Source: Lachnospiraceae bacterium (GTDB lineage Bacteria > Bacillota > Clostridia > Lachnospirales > Lachnospiraceae). Taken from it: a stretch of DNA of 64,000 bases. The notes under the pieces are model-generated. The model was not told the DNA's origin. It made no database searches and saw only the letters and a list, made by a program, of their open reading frames with translations. A program made the translations under genes and the position numbers. Location: contig JAFTXG010000020.1 in NCBI GenBank assembly GCA_017461725.1, positions 124,001 through 188,000 of the forward strand, given 5' to 3'. This document shows, in pieces, positions 32,425 to 42,294 of the stretch. Numbering within the stretch: position 1 is the first letter of the stretch; each line of letters opens with the position of its first letter.

Positions 32425-35400
32425 CTAGCGAGGTACCTCTACCATGATGTATCCCTCGATCAGATCGTCCTCCTGAAGGTCGCCGAAGTCCTCGAATACC
32501 ATACCGCACTCGAAGCCCTTTGCCACTTCCTTAACATCGTCCTTCATACGCTTCAGGGAAGCCAGACCTCCCTCGTAGATCTGCTTGCCCTCACGGGTGA
32601 TGCGGATCTTACAGTTGCGGACAAACTTACCGTCGGTCACGTAGGAACCTGCGATGTTGCCCACACCGGAAGCCTTGAAGATCGCACGAACCATCGCATG
32701 GCCGATGACCTTCTCCTCGTAGATCGGATCCAGCATACCCTTCATGGCAGCCTCGATATCCTCAATCGCCTGATAGATGACTCTGTACAGACGAACGTCT
32801 ACCTTCTCTGCGTCTGCGATGGACTTTGCGGTCGCATCAGGACGCACATTGAAACCGATGATAATCGCGCTGGAGGTGCTTGCCAGAGTAACATCGGACT
32901 CGTTGATGGCACCAACACCGCTGTGAATGATTTTTACTACAACTTCCTCGTTGGAAAGCTTCAAGAGGCTCTGCTTTACCGCCTCCACGGAACCCTGAAC
33001 GTCTGCCTTTACGATCAGGTTCAGTTCCTTCAGATTGCCGGCCTGGATCTGGCTGAACAGATCGTCCAGAGACATCTTTGCCTTGGTGTCCGCCAGCATC
33101 TTCTCTCTGCCTTCCTTGATGAAGGTCTCTGCAAAATGTCTCGCATCCTTCTCAGTCTTGGTGGATACGCAAACCTCACCTGCGTTGGGAACACTGTTCA
33201 GACCCATGATCTCAACGGGGATGGAAGGACCTGCCTCCTTGACACGGCGACCCTTGTCATCGGTCATGGCCTTTACCTTACCGTATGCAGAACCTGCCGC
33301 AATGAAGTCACCCACATGCAAGGTTCCCTTCTGTACCAGAACAGTGGCAACGGGACCTTTACCCTTGTCGAGCTGTGCCTCGATAACCAGACCTCTCGCC
33401 AGACGGTCGGGGTTGGACTTCAGCTCCATCACATCTGCAGTCAGAAGGATCATCTCCAGAAGGTCCTCAATACCTTCCTTGGACTTTGCGGATACGGGAA
33501 CAAATACGTTGCTTCCGCCCCAATCCTCGGGGATCAGACCGTACTCGGTCAGCTCCTGCTTAACCTTCTCCACGTTGGCCGCAGGCTTATCAATCTTGTT
33601 GATGGCAACAACGATCTCTACGCCCGCTGCCTTTGCATGGTTGATGGCCTCAACGGTCTGGGGCTTAACGCCGTCGTCCGCTGCAACAACCAGAACTGCG
33701 ATATCGGTAGACTGAGCACCGCGCATACGCATCGCGGTGAACGCCTCATGTCCGGGGGTATCCAGGAAGGTGATCTTGCGATCATTGATCTCAACGGTAT
33801 ATGCACCGATGTGCTGAGTAATACCGCCGGCCTCTCTTGCGGTAACGCTGGTGGTACGGATCGCATCCAGCAGGGATGTCTTACCGTGGTCAACGTGACC
33901 CATGACGCAGACAACGGGAGGACGGGTAACCAGAGTCTCCTCTGCATCCTCGGTGTCGCGGAGCAGCTCCTCGATCACATCAACCTTAACCTCCTGCTCG
34001 CAGAGGATCTCAAACTCCATCGCGATCTCCTCAGCGGTAGCAAAGTCGATCTCCTGGTTGATGGTCACGATCTTGCCCTGCATGAACAGCTTCTTCACGA
34101 TCTCGGAAGGCTGCTTCTTCATGTGATCTGCCAACTCCTTGATGGTCAGAGTCTCAGGGATCACGATACTCTTGATCTCCTCAACCACAGGTGCGGGCTT
34201 GGGTGCCGCGGGCTTAACCGGAGTCTTTAACTTAACATTCTTTCCGCCGGGCTTCTTGCCGAAATCGTCGTCGGAATTTTTCTTATCGTAGCGGTTGTTC
34301 TGCTTAGCAGCCGCGTTCTTATTTGCTTTCTGCTTGCTGGAAGGCTTCTGCATCACGTCAAGCTGAGGTGCGGGAATGGACATACCGCTGCCGCTTCCCT
34401 GACGATTGCCTCTGCCCTGTCCGTCACGGCTCTGACCGTCGCGGTTATAAGGTCTCTGACCGCCCTGGCCGTCGCGACCCCAAGGTCTCTGACCGCCCTG
34501 ACCATCGCGATTAAAGGGTCTCTGACCATCGCGGGGCTGACCGTCACGATTAAAGGGTCTCTGGCCGTCGCGGGGCTGACCGTCACGATTAAAGGGTCTC
34601 TGGCCGTCGCGGGGCTGACCGTCACGATTAAACGGTCTCTGGCCGTCGCGGGACTGACCGTCACGCCCCCAAGGTCTCTGACCGTCGCGGGGTTGGCCAT
34701 CTCTGTTATAAGGTCTCTGGCCATCACGAGGCTGACCGTCTCTGTTATAAGCTCTCTGGCCGTCACGGGACTGACCGTCTCTGTTATAAGGTCTCTGACC
34801 ATCACGAGGCTGGCCGTCGCGATTTCCACCCTGAGGGCGAACGCCCTGAGGACGGGGGCCACGATTCTCCACCTGTACATTCTCCGTCTTTACTGCAGGA
34901 GCCTCAGCCTTTACCTCCGGCTTCTTCTCTGCTGCAGGTGCCTTTACTTCGGGCTTAGTCTCTGCTGCAGGTGCCTTTACTTCAGGCTTTGCCTCAACTG
35001 CAGGCGCTGCCTTCACCTCAGGCTTTGCCTCAACTGCGGGTGCTGCCTTTACCTCAGGCTTCTTCTCCGCTGCAGGTGCCTTTACCTCAGGCTTAGTCTC
35101 CACCACAGGTGCTACCTTTACCTCGGGCTTAACCTCTGCCTTGGGTGCTACAGGTTTAACCTCTGCTGCCTGCACAGGTGCCTTTGTCTCAATCGGCTTA
35201 TCCTCCGGTCTGGCCACAGGTCTTCTGGTCTGAGGAGCTGCTGCTCCTGCCGGACGTCTCACAGCTCCATCGGGAGCGGGACGACGCTGTCCGCCCGCCT
35301 GAGGGCCCGCTGCTCCGGGACGACGCTGTCCTCCTGCCTGAGGGCCTGCTGCTCCGGGACGGCGCTGTCCTCCTGCCGCACGACCCTGCGCACTGTTCTG

Positions 35401-35508
35401 GGGGCGGAACACCGCACTCATTTTCTTTTTCTGGGGAGCAGTTTCCTGTTTCTCCTCCGCAGCCTTAGGTGCTGCGTCTTTATTCATATTCTCATCAATC
35501 TGACTCAC
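32425..35508 (-). CDS. infB: translation initiation factor IF-2 with an expanded repetitive N-terminus
   Basis: The 1027-residue protein has its GTPase domain from about residue 530 ([28 protein letters not shown]), followed by the beta-barrel and C-terminal domains that bind initiator tRNA. The first 440 residues are unusual: a Pro/Ala/Lys/Glu region built from [12 protein letters not shown]-like units, then about ten 13-residue [13 protein letters not shown] units. B. subtilis IF-2 has about 716 residues. Translation begins at GTG (35508), sharing one base with the ylxQ stop TAG. It is a core gene of the nusA operon. Confidence 0.97.
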   Translation of the reverse strand: MSQIDENMNKDAAPKAAEEKQETAPQKKKMSAVFRPQNSAQGRAAGGQRRPGAAGPQAGGQRRPGAAGPQAGGQRRPAPDGAVRRPAGAAAPQTRRPVARPEDKPIETKAPVQAAEVKPVAPKAEVKPEVKVAPVVETKPEVKAPAAEKKPEVKAAPAVEAKPEVKAAPAVEAKPEVKAPAAETKPEVKAPAAEKKPEVKAEAPAVKTENVQVENRGPRPQGVRPQGGNRDGQPRDGQRPYNRDGQSRDGQRAYNRDGQPRDGQRPYNRDGQPRDGQRPWGRDGQSRDGQRPFNRDGQPRDGQRPFNRDGQPRDGQRPFNRDGQPRDGQRPFNRDGQGGQRPWGRDGQGGQRPYNRDGQSRDGQGRGNRQGSGSGMSIPAPQLDVMQKPSSKQKANKNAAAKQNNRYDKKNSDDDFGKKPGGKNVKLKTPVKPAAPKPAPVVEEIKSIVIPETLTIKELADHMKKQPSEIVKKLFMQGKIVTINQEIDFATAEEIAMEFEILCEQEVKVDVIEELLRDTEDAEETLVTRPPVVCVMGHVDHGKTSLLDAIRTTSVTAREAGGITQHIGAYTVEINDRKITFLDTPGHEAFTAMRMRGAQSTDIAVLVVAADDGVKPQTVEAINHAKAAGVEIVVAINKIDKPAANVEKVKQELTEYGLIPEDWGGSNVFVPVSAKSKEGIEDLLEMILLTADVMELKSNPDRLARGLVIEAQLDKGKGPVATVLVQKGTLHVGDFIAAGSAYGKVKAMTDDKGRRVKEAGPSIPVEIMGLNSVPNAGEVCVSTKTEKDARHFAETFIKEGREKMLADTKAKMSLDDLFSQIQAGNLKELNLIVKADVQGSVEAVKQSLLKLSNEEVVVKIIHSGVGAINESDVTLASTSSAIIIGFNVRPDATAKSIADAEKVDVRLYRVIYQAIEDIEAAMKGMLDPIYEEKVIGHAMVRAIFKASGVGNIAGSYVTDGKFVRNCKIRITREGKQIYEGGLASLKRMKDDVKEVAKGFECGMVFEDFGDLQEDDLIEGYIMVEVPR
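34421..34825 (-). repeat. 39-bp coding tandem repeat in infB
   Basis: About ten units encode RDGQ[PS]RDGQR[PA][YFW][NG]. Several neighbouring 39-base units are nearly identical at the DNA level, so copy number may vary between strains while the reading frame is kept. Confidence 0.9.
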
Positions 35509-35837
35509 TACTTTACCTCCGTCTCATTCCCTGCTGCGTCGATACGCTGTTTTAACGCTTTTGCAAAACCTTCATCCGTTATTGCCACAGAAGCCCGAAG
35601 TTCTTTTCCGAGAGCGCCTCCCAGCCCCTCCTTCGTACCGAAGAACGCGATGGGCACACGATAAAACGTACACATATCATTAAACATTTTCTTTGTATTT
35701 GCGGATGCATCCTCGGCTACAATCACCAGATATGTCAAAGATGTCTTTACCGCTTTTTCCGTCATAAATTCGCCGCTGGCTACTTTTCCCGCCTTCATGG
35801 CAAGCCCCAGCAGGGAATATACTCGATTATTGATCAA
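35508..35837 (-). CDS. ylxQ: L7Ae/L30e-family RNA-binding protein YlxQ
   Basis: The 109-residue protein has the L7Ae-like fold ([40 protein letters not shown]). Relatives bind kink-turn RNA and the gene is always found next to infB in Firmicutes. Translation appears to begin at TTG (35837), 10 bases inside the end of ylxR, with GAGGAG upstream, so it is likely coupled to ylxR. Precise cellular role poorly known. Confidence 0.9.
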   Translation of the reverse strand: MINNRVYSLLGLAMKAGKVASGEFMTEKAVKTSLTYLVIVAEDASANTKKMFNDMCTFYRVPIAFFGTKEGLGGALGKELRASVAITDEGFAKALKQRIDAAGNETEVK

Positions 35838-36102
35838 TGGCAGTCAGCTCCTCTCTCAGCCTGTCGTACACCTCTCTGGGAACCGCAGTCTTGAATGCGC
35901 GGTCCAGTCCCTTACTCTTAAAGGCTTTCTCCAGACACTGACTGTTGTGGCACAGATAAGCGCCGCGCCCATTCTTTCTTCCGGTCGCATCCAGAACGAT
36001 TTCTTCCTCGGGTGTCCGAAGAATGCGGATCAGCTCACGCTTTTCCTTCTGTTCACCGCAACCGATACACTGCCGCTTCGGCATACTTTTTTTCGTTGCC
36101 AT
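35827..36102 (-). CDS. ylxR: YlxR/RnpM family RNA-binding protein
   Basis: The 91-residue protein has the DUF448 signature RQCIGCGEQKEKRELIRILR and GRKNGRGAYLCHNSQCLEKA, with paired Cys motifs. B. subtilis YlxR (RnpM) binds RNase P RNA and modulates its activity. It lies 14 bases after nusA and overlaps ylxQ. It is normal for the nusA-infB operon. Confidence 0.95.
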   Translation of the reverse strand: MATKKSMPKRQCIGCGEQKEKRELIRILRTPEEEIVLDATGRKNGRGAYLCHNSQCLEKAFKSKGLDRAFKTAVPREVYDRLREELTAIDQ

Positions 36103-36116
36103 ATTTATTCTCCGAT

Positions 36117-37292
36117 TTATTCTTCTACGCTATCGTACTCCTCGTAGTACTCGTCAGAATACTCCTCGTCGTACTCCTCATCGCCGTAATAATCGCCGAA
36201 ATCGTCATACTCGCCGCTCATGCTTGCGTCGTAGCCGATCTCCTCCAGCAGACCGGACTCTCTTGCCTGAGTCTCACTCTTGATGTCGATCTTGTAACCG
36301 GTCAGACGGGCTGCCAGACGGGCATTCTGTCCTTCCTTACCGATAGCCAGAGACAGCTGATAGTCAGGTACGATAACCTGTGCCATCTTCTCATCGTCAT
36401 CTGCAATAACACAGATAACCTTTGCAGGGCTCAGCGCATTCTCAATCAGCAGTGCGGAATTGTCACTCCAATTGATAATGTCAATCTTCTCACCGCGAAG
36501 CTCATTTACGATCGCGTTTACTCTGGCACCGTTGATACCTACGCAAGCGCCAACTGCATCTACGTTGGGATCGTTGGAGTATACGCTCATCTTGGTACGG
36601 GAACCGGCCTCACGGGCGATACCTCTGATCTCTACGGTACCATCCTTGACCTCCGCAACCTCCGCCTCAAACAGGCGGGCAACCAGCTCGGGATGTGTAC
36701 GGGAAACCAGAATACGAGGTCCCTTCGGGGTGGACTTAACTTCCAGAATGTACACCTTGATACGCTCGGTCGGTCTGAAGGTCTCGCCCTTAACCTGCTC
36801 GTTCTCGTTCAAGGTAGCATCTGCCTTGCCCAGGTTGATGCTGATATTTTTGCCCATATAGCGCTGAACGATACCGGTAACCACCTCTTTCTCTCTGGTG
36901 GAGTACATCTCAAACAGTGAGCGGCGCTCCTCCTCGCGAATCTTCTGGGTGATGATATCCTTTGCGTTCTTTGCTGCAATTCTTGAAAACTCTTTGGACT
37001 TGATGGGGATCTGAACCACGTCACCTACGCTGAAGTGGCCGTCAACCTTTCTCGCATCCTCAACAGAGATCTCCAGGACAGCGTCCTGTACTTCCTCAAC
37101 AACTGTCTTCTCCGCATATACAGAGAAATCGCAGGTCTCACGGTTTACCTCTGCCTTAATATTATCTGATTTGCCGAAGTGAATCTTGCATGCCTGGATC
37201 AGGGAACGCTCAATCGCCTCAATCAGCACTTCGCGGCTGATATTCTTCTCCTTCTCCAGAATCGCTATCGCCTCGAACAGCTCCTTATTCAT
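36117..37292 (-). CDS. nusA: transcription termination/antitermination factor NusA
   Basis: The 391-residue protein contains the N-terminal polymerase-binding domain (MNKELFEAIAILEKEKNISREVLIEAIE), an S1 domain near 130-200 and two KH domains (VGACVGINGARVNAIVNEL; LAIGKEGQNARLAARLTGYKIDIKSE). It ends in a very acidic, Tyr-rich tail (about 355-391). It acts at RNA polymerase during pausing and termination. It follows rimP after 61 bases containing a small structured repeat element. Confidence 0.97.
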   Translation of the reverse strand: MNKELFEAIAILEKEKNISREVLIEAIERSLIQACKIHFGKSDNIKAEVNRETCDFSVYAEKTVVEEVQDAVLEISVEDARKVDGHFSVGDVVQIPIKSKEFSRIAAKNAKDIITQKIREEERRSLFEMYSTREKEVVTGIVQRYMGKNISINLGKADATLNENEQVKGETFRPTERIKVYILEVKSTPKGPRILVSRTHPELVARLFEAEVAEVKDGTVEIRGIAREAGSRTKMSVYSNDPNVDAVGACVGINGARVNAIVNELRGEKIDIINWSDNSALLIENALSPAKVICVIADDDEKMAQVIVPDYQLSLAIGKEGQNARLAARLTGYKIDIKSETQARESGLLEEIGYDASMSGEYDDFGDYYGDEEYDEEYSDEYYEEYDSVEE

Positions 37293-37324
37293 TTTCCATT
37301 ATCCTCCTAATCTTTCTTTTTCTC

Positions 37325-37355
37325 AATGAAAGCTGACTGCTTCGGAGCTTCCATT
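37325..37355 (-). repeat. structured intergenic element, short copy E (rimP-nusA)
   Basis: On the minus strand a 10-bp stem (AATGGAAGCT with AGCTTTCATT, one G-U) encloses an 11-base loop that ends in GAAGCAGTC. It overlaps the rimP stop codon. The 3' half matches the conserved motif of the elements at 46180, 48404, 57003 and 61804. Confidence 0.6.
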
Positions 37356-37821
37356 AAAAGTGTATCGCAAGTCTGATCAATGCCAGTGCGGCGCGCTCAA
37401 ACACTTTTTCCTCGCCGTCCTCGGTCTCAATGGTAACCGTATGGTCATCGTATGCCGTCAGGATACCTTCCCACTCTTTCTTTCGATCCACCGGCCTGAA
37501 CAGACGGATCTCCACTTCATCGCCAAGGTGCCGCTTAAAATCCTTATCTTTCTTCAGCGGCCGGCCCAGTCCCGGAGAACTGACCTCCAGAATGTAGCTT
37601 TCCTCGATATAATCCTCCACATCCAGCATATCGCTTAAAGGTCTGCTGATAGCCTCACAGTCATTAACCGTGATACCACCCTCCTTATCGATGTAAAGTC
37701 TTAAGTATCGGTTGCTTCCCTCCTTGACAAACTCCACGTCCACCAGCTCAAACTGATGCTCCGTGATCAGCGGCATGACCAATTCCTCGGTACGTGCCTC
37801 GATTTCTTCACGTTTTACCAC
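37354..37821 (-). CDS. rimP: ribosome maturation factor RimP
   Basis: The 155-residue protein has RimP blocks ELVDVEFVKEGSNRYLRLYIDKEGGITVNDCEAISRPLSDMLD and YILEVSSPGLGRPLKKDKDF. It helps assemble the 30S subunit. The start is GTG (37821) with AGGAGA eight bases upstream. It is the first gene of the long nusA-infB-truB cluster. Confidence 0.96.
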   Translation of the reverse strand: MVKREEIEARTEELVMPLITEHQFELVDVEFVKEGSNRYLRLYIDKEGGITVNDCEAISRPLSDMLDVEDYIEESYILEVSSPGLGRPLKKDKDFKRHLGDEVEIRLFRPVDRKKEWEGILTAYDDHTVTIETEDGEEKVFERAALALIRLAIHF

Positions 37822-37912
37822 TCACTCATCTCCTTTATGTGAACAGACATTGATCTCACCGACCGCCAGATCCGCTCTGACCGACGGCAAAAGTACCTGC
37901 ATACAAAACGAA

Positions 37913-37994
37913 AAGTGGACTCGCAAGCCCACTTAAGTAATCGTCAATATGCTGTTATGGATAATGTAGCACGTTTTCCCTTGAAAATCAAGGG
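37913..37994 (-). promoter_or_regulatory. promoter and leader of the rimP-nusA operon
   Basis: The promoter has TTGATT (37986-37991), 17 bases and TACATT (37963-37968). The -35 box lies inside a perfect 7-3-7 palindrome, CCCTTGA-AAA-TCAAGGG (37978-37994). The leader of about 135 bases has a hairpin at 37913-37934 followed by TTTTCGTTTTG, an attenuator-like arrangement. The rest of the leader down to rimP shows no further feature. Confidence 0.5.
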
Positions 37995-38014
37995 GTTTTC
38001 TTAATTTTTTACAC

Positions 38015-38045
38015 AAAAATCCGGAAATCTGTACGATTTCCGGAT
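38015..38045 (-). terminator. intrinsic terminator after tRNA-Leu
   Basis: A perfect 11-bp stem (38019-38029 with 38035-38045) is followed on the minus strand by TTTTTGTG, beginning seven bases past the tRNA 3' end. Confidence 0.92.
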
Positions 38046-38051
38046 CTCGTC

Positions 38052-38134
38052 TGGGGATGGAGGGACTCGAACCCTCACGAGGTCGCCCCCGGCAGATTTT
38101 GAGTCTGCTGCGTCTGCCATTCCGCCACATCCCC
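38052..38134 (-). tRNA. tRNA-Leu, anticodon CAA
   Basis: The 83-base minus-strand gene folds as a type II cloverleaf. The acceptor stem is GGGGATG/CATCCCC, the anticodon stem GCAGA/TCTGC has loop CTCAAAA (anticodon CAA at 38099-38101), there is a long variable arm, and the T arm is GAGGG-TTCGAGT-CCCTC. The discriminator base is A and CCA is not encoded. It decodes UUG. It is monocistronic with its own terminator. Confidence 0.97.
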
Positions 38135-38241
38135 CGATGTGTTTCTGAACACTGCATTATAATATCATTTCCTTTCCAATTTGTCAACTCTTTCTTTCAA
38201 AAACTCACCACTAATCTGTAAACGTTCCAGCTTACAACTAA

Positions 38242-38583
38242 TTAAAATGCATTCTTCGTGATCCTGATTTCCTCCCCCTTTATTCCCACCACATCAAACC
38301 GGCAGGGAGTGTTCTCAGAGAAACGATACCGATGCAGATAATACTCCGCCACCCGCCGTATCGTCCGCTGTTTCCCGGCGGTCACCGCCTCCTCGGGCTC
38401 GCCGCTCCTGCCGTCGGCCCGATACTTTACCTCCACAAAGACTAAATATCTGCCATCCTGTGCGATGATATCAATCTCGCCCTGACGGCAGCGAAAGTTC
38501 CGCTCACGAATATAATACCCCTGCTTTTCCAGAAATTCCGCCGCCAGCTGTTCCTTATCACTGCCCAGACTTCGCTTATTCAT
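38242..38583 (-). CDS. YraN-family (UPF0102) endonuclease-like protein
   Basis: The 114-residue protein shows the UPF0102 pattern GSDKEQLAAEFLEKQGYYIRERNFRCRQGEIDIIAQDGRYLVFVEVKYR, with the E-x(n)-D-x(n)-E-x-K arrangement of restriction-endonuclease-like folds. Its biological role is unclear; it accompanies rnhB and signal peptidase genes in many Firmicutes. The start at 38583 is preceded by GGAG at somewhat long spacing. It follows the nagA terminator by about 45 bases. Confidence 0.9.
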   Translation of the reverse strand: MNKRSLGSDKEQLAAEFLEKQGYYIRERNFRCRQGEIDIIAQDGRYLVFVEVKYRADGRSGEPEEAVTAGKQRTIRRVAEYYLHRYRFSENTPCRFDVVGIKGEEIRITKNAF

Positions 38584-38626
38584 CTTCACCACCGCTCCTT
38601 TTTGGACTGTTTTTGAGCACAATCGC

Positions 38627-38658
38627 AAAAACAGCGCAGTCTCCCCCGACCGCGCTGT
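38627..38658 (-). terminator. intrinsic terminator after nagA
   Basis: An 11-bp stem with one G-U pair (38631-38641 with 38648-38658) is followed on the minus strand by TTTTT, 30 bases after the nagA stop codon. Confidence 0.88.
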
Positions 38659-38687
38659 TATCTTTCGTAAATATCCACTGATCTCCA

Positions 38688-39845
38688 TCAGAATATCAAT
38701 ACACCTCGCTGAACCACGTGAACCAGATTCAGATCCTCATCCAGAAGAAGTACATTCGCGTATTTTCCGGCTTCAATGTCGCCGTAATCGTCATCGATGC
38801 CGATACATCTGGCCGGATTGTGACTGGCCGCCTTCACCGCGGACTCCAGCGGAATGTCCATCTCCTTCACGGCGCGGCGCATACAATCCATCAGATTGCT
38901 GGCGCTTCCCGCAATGGTCCCCTCCTGCTCGGTGAGTACCGCCAGACGTCCCTTTACGGTGACTGCCTGACCCCCCAGACTGTACTGCCCGTCCGGAAGC
39001 CCGCAGGCCATCATGCTGTCGCTGATCAACACCACATGGTCATCCCCAAACAGTTTGAAGGTGGAGCGCACCACCGCCGGATGAATATGTACATTGTCAC
39101 AGATCAGCTCCGCATCTGCACCTGCATCTGCTGCGGCAATGATGGGACCGGGATTTCGATGATTGATGCCGGGCATCGCATTGTAGCAGTGGGTCAGATG
39201 GTTTGCCCCTGCGTTAAATGCAGCCATCGCCGTATCATAATCGGTTGTCGTATGGGCAATCGAAATCGACGGTACAGTCTCTTTGATCGCCGCGATGAAC
39301 TCCAGGGCCCCCGGCTCCTCCGGTGCGACGTCACACTGTTTGAATAAGCCACCAGCTTTTTTTTGAAGACGGATAAACATCTCTGCATCCGGACACTGAA
39401 CATATGCCGGATTTTGTGCTCCGACCTTATTCGGACTGATAAACGGTCCCTCCATATGGAGTCCCACCAGATCAGCGCCTTTTCCGTTGACATGGGCCGC
39501 CGCCGCCTCAGCAATGACAGTCAGCTTTTCCTCCGGGTAGGTCATGGTCGCCGGACAGATCGCCAACACACCTACACTCTGCTGGTAATCTGCCATGGCC
39601 TGTATGGCCTCCTCCGTGCCGTCACACATATCATAGCCCACACAGCCATGAAAATGGATGTCCACCAGCCCGGGAATCGCCAGCAAACCAAGTGCATCAA
39701 TTGTCATCTCCTCATTGTCCCCCGTCTTTTCGGGAACACTGACTGTTTCTGTGCGCTCAACCGACGCAAACCGCTCTCCGCGAATCGAAATATCCCCCCT
39801 GGAGAATTTCCCATTCTGATACACCTTTGCATTACAGATTTTCAT
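38688..39845 (-). CDS. nagA: N-acetylglucosamine-6-phosphate deacetylase
   Basis: The 385-residue amidohydrolase has PGLVDIHFHGCVGYDMCDGT, the metal-site Glu in GLHMEGPFISPNKVGAQ, His residues in SIAHTTTDY and THCYNAM, and the catalytic Asp in VLISDSMMACG. It removes the acetyl group from GlcNAc-6-phosphate in amino-sugar recycling. nagB is not nearby. It follows rnhB after 18 bases. Confidence 0.96.
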   Translation of the reverse strand: MKICNAKVYQNGKFSRGDISIRGERFASVERTETVSVPEKTGDNEEMTIDALGLLAIPGLVDIHFHGCVGYDMCDGTEEAIQAMADYQQSVGVLAICPATMTYPEEKLTVIAEAAAAHVNGKGADLVGLHMEGPFISPNKVGAQNPAYVQCPDAEMFIRLQKKAGGLFKQCDVAPEEPGALEFIAAIKETVPSISIAHTTTDYDTAMAAFNAGANHLTHCYNAMPGINHRNPGPIIAAADAGADAELICDNVHIHPAVVRSTFKLFGDDHVVLISDSMMACGLPDGQYSLGGQAVTVKGRLAVLTEQEGTIAGSASNLMDCMRRAVKEMDIPLESAVKAASHNPARCIGIDDDYGDIEAGKYANVLLLDEDLNLVHVVQRGVLIF

Positions 39846-39863
39846 ATCGGCTCACCCTTTCAT

Positions 39864-40691
39864 TTAAATAAAATTCCCAATAAATGTCCGTCTGTGGATC
39901 GGACAGGGGCCATACTTTTTAATCGCCTCAATATGTGCCGCCGATCCATAGCCTTTATTTGATGCAAATCCATACTCGGGATACATCTCATCATACTGCT
40001 GCATCATCCGATCCCTGGTCACCTTCGCCAAAATGCTGGCCGCCGCAATAGACACGCTTTTCGCATCACCTTTGATGATGGAAATCTGCGGCATCGCAAG
40101 CCCGGGAATAGTCACCGCATCGTTGAGCAGGATGTCCGGCGCTACTTTAAGACCGGAGACAGCAATCCGCATCGCCTCGTAATCGGCCTGCAGAATATTG
40201 ATCTCATCGATCCGCCCGGGGCCGACAACGCCTACGCCTGCCGCCACCGCTTTCGCCATAATCTCATCGTAAAGCTCCTCCCGGCGTTTTTCCGAGAGCT
40301 GCTTGGAATCATTTAAATATAAAATCTGACAATCCTCCGGCAGGATAACCGCTCCGGCTACCACCGGGCCGGCCAATGGACCTCTTCCTGCCTCATCCAC
40401 GCCGCAGATCGCGCGATACGAAGAATATTTACGCTCATAGTCCCGCATCCGATACAGCCGATCCAACTCCTGCTGATAGCGGACAAGTTTTTTCTCCCCA
40501 CTCTCCAGCAGCTTGACCACTCCGGCCCTCTCGTCTGATCTGAACTGCTCCATCACCGATGCCAGCTCCGTGATCTTTGCGCTGTCCAAAATTTCTCGTA
40601 TTTCCTTAATACTTGCAGGTTTTTTCTTCTGTTCCATCCATTCCTCCACCGCGCTCAGCCGGTATGCAGGGCTTATCTGTTTCCGAACCAT
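39864..40691 (-). CDS. rnhB: ribonuclease HII
   Basis: The 275-residue protein has the RNase HII motifs [38 protein letters not shown] and [17 protein letters not shown], with the catalytic Asp-Glu pair in DEAGRGP. A helical N-terminal extension of about 90 residues precedes the catalytic domain, as in other Firmicutes RnhB. It removes ribonucleotides embedded in DNA. The ATG at 40691 shares one base with the upstream lepB stop codon TGA. Confidence 0.96.
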   Translation of the reverse strand: MVRKQISPAYRLSAVEEWMEQKKKPASIKEIREILDSAKITELASVMEQFRSDERAGVVKLLESGEKKLVRYQQELDRLYRMRDYERKYSSYRAICGVDEAGRGPLAGPVVAGAVILPEDCQILYLNDSKQLSEKRREELYDEIMAKAVAAGVGVVGPGRIDEINILQADYEAMRIAVSGLKVAPDILLNDAVTIPGLAMPQISIIKGDAKSVSIAAASILAKVTRDRMMQQYDEMYPEYGFASNKGYGSAAHIEAIKKYGPCPIHRRTFIGNFI

Positions 40692-41275
40692 CACTGATGC
40701 TTCAGAAAGGAAAACTCTGACAACGGCCAGATCCGCACAAATGCTTTTCCCACAATTTGACTCTTCGCCACATTTCCAACTGAGTCGGAACGACTGTCCG
40801 AGCTGCCATTTCGGTTATCACCCAGCATAAAGTACTCATACTCACCCAGCAGGATAGGCTCAGACGCTCTGCCCGGACTCAGCATAATATCATTTCCGTA
40901 CACATCCGACTCCAGTCGCTGCCCGTTTATATACACATAGCCGTCAATGATCTGCACTGTCTCACCGGGCAAACCGATCACACGCTTAATATAGTAGGTA
41001 TCCTCCTGATGAAGATAGCGGAATACCACTATGTCATACCGCTCCGGATCCCCGAAGCGATAGCTTAACTTTTCCACCAGCACACTGTCCCGATCCTGCA
41101 GCGTAGGATTCATGGATGTTCCATCCACCAGTGTCCGCTGCGCAACATAATTCAAAAGCAAAAATGCCAGCACACCTATAATCAGGATATAAACGCCCCA
41201 GTCCAGCAAATTATACAGCCGTTCTTTTCGCGCTTTCGCTGTCCTTTGCTCCATATCCAGCCTGTTTCCGCTCAT
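40691..41275 (-). CDS. lepB: signal peptidase I (first copy)
   Basis: The 194-residue protein has a cytoplasmic N-terminus, one transmembrane segment at about 27-45, and catalytic Ser54 (DGTSMNPTL) and Lys97 ([12 protein letters not shown]), plus [11 protein letters not shown]. It cleaves signal peptides on the outer face of the membrane by a Ser-Lys dyad. It is coupled to rnhB by a 1-base overlap. A second paralogue lies at 42295-42861. Confidence 0.96.
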   Translation of the reverse strand: MSGNRLDMEQRTAKARKERLYNLLDWGVYILIIGVLAFLLLNYVAQRTLVDGTSMNPTLQDRDSVLVEKLSYRFGDPERYDIVVFRYLHQEDTYYIKRVIGLPGETVQIIDGYVYINGQRLESDVYGNDIMLSPGRASEPILLGEYEYFMLGDNRNGSSDSRSDSVGNVAKSQIVGKAFVRIWPLSEFSFLKHQ

Positions 41276-41323
41276 TCACTACCTCCCTCCACAGGGCATC
41301 TCTGTCTGTTTTGTAACCGCTGC

Positions 41324-42208
41324 CTACTGCCGGGCCGTCTCACCGGCGTTTTCCTCCGGCCGCTCCACGCTGACCTTCCCCAGCCGTCCACTGCGGAAAT
41401 CATCTACGATCATCATCGCCATCCGATCAAGATCCAGCTCATTTCCCTGTCTGCGACAATTTTTCGCCTCAGCAATCATCGTCAGAATATCCACGGATGA
41501 ATACTCTGCACCTTCTTCCTGTGCTTCAATACCATATCGCTTTGACAATGCCAGTGGATAAGCCCCCATCAGGAAGCGAATGACCTCCAAGCCCAACTCA
41601 GTCGTATTAATAATATCATCCTTGATCGAGCCGATCATCGCCAATTTAAGCCCCACTGTCTGATCCTCAAACTTGGGCCAAAGAATGCCGGGTGTATCCA
41701 AAAGCTCCACCTGCTTATTCAGACGGATCCACTGATTTCCTCTGGTCACGCCGGGCTTGTTTCCTGTCTTTGCACAGGCCTTTCCCGCGATAGAATTGAT
41801 GAAGGTGGACTTGCCCACATTAGGAATACCTACCACCATGGCACGCACCGGCCGGTTGAGGATTCCACGTCTGCGGTCTCGCTCGATTTTCGCCCTGCAA
41901 GCCTCGGCGATCACCTTCTGCACCGCTGCCTTTCCTGCGCTGGAGCGCGAATCCATCATCACCACATAATAACCTTTTTCGCGAAAAGCCGCCTCCCACT
42001 GCTTGTTTATCTTTTCATCTGCCAGATCGGATTTGTTCATGATTACCAGTCTGGCCTTATTTTTTCCCAACTCGTCAATATCCGGATTACGGCTGGCCAA
42101 CGGAACCCGTGAATCCACCAGCTCGATCACCAGATCCACCAGCTTAATATCCTCCTGCATCGCACGCCTGGCCTTCGTCATATGGCCGGGATACCACTGA
42201 AACTGCAT
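41324..42208 (-). CDS. rbgA: ribosome biogenesis GTPase RbgA (YlqF)
   Basis: The 294-residue protein is a circularly permuted GTPase: it starts MQFQWYPGHMTKARRAM, with G4 NKSD before G1 GIPNVGKST and G3 DTPG. It binds late 50S intermediates and is needed for large-subunit maturation. The ATG at 42208 follows GAGG; upstream in-frame codons have no ribosome site. It lies between two signal peptidase genes, close to rplS and rnhB. Confidence 0.96.
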   Translation of the reverse strand: MQFQWYPGHMTKARRAMQEDIKLVDLVIELVDSRVPLASRNPDIDELGKNKARLVIMNKSDLADEKINKQWEAAFREKGYYVVMMDSRSSAGKAAVQKVIAEACRAKIERDRRRGILNRPVRAMVVGIPNVGKSTFINSIAGKACAKTGNKPGVTRGNQWIRLNKQVELLDTPGILWPKFEDQTVGLKLAMIGSIKDDIINTTELGLEVIRFLMGAYPLALSKRYGIEAQEEGAEYSSVDILTMIAEAKNCRRQGNELDLDRMAMMIVDDFRSGRLGKVSVERPEENAGETARQ

Positions 42209-42294
42209 CTTATACCTCACAACTATCCATATATTTATCAATAAGCTGGTCACATCCGAACAAATATCGTCGGATCACTGCACGCCTGCTGCGA

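Noticed and set aside
37933-38187. 84-codon minus-strand open frame across the tRNA-Leu gene
   Set aside because: It runs through the tRNA and its terminator and has no family resemblance; the tRNA explains the sequence.
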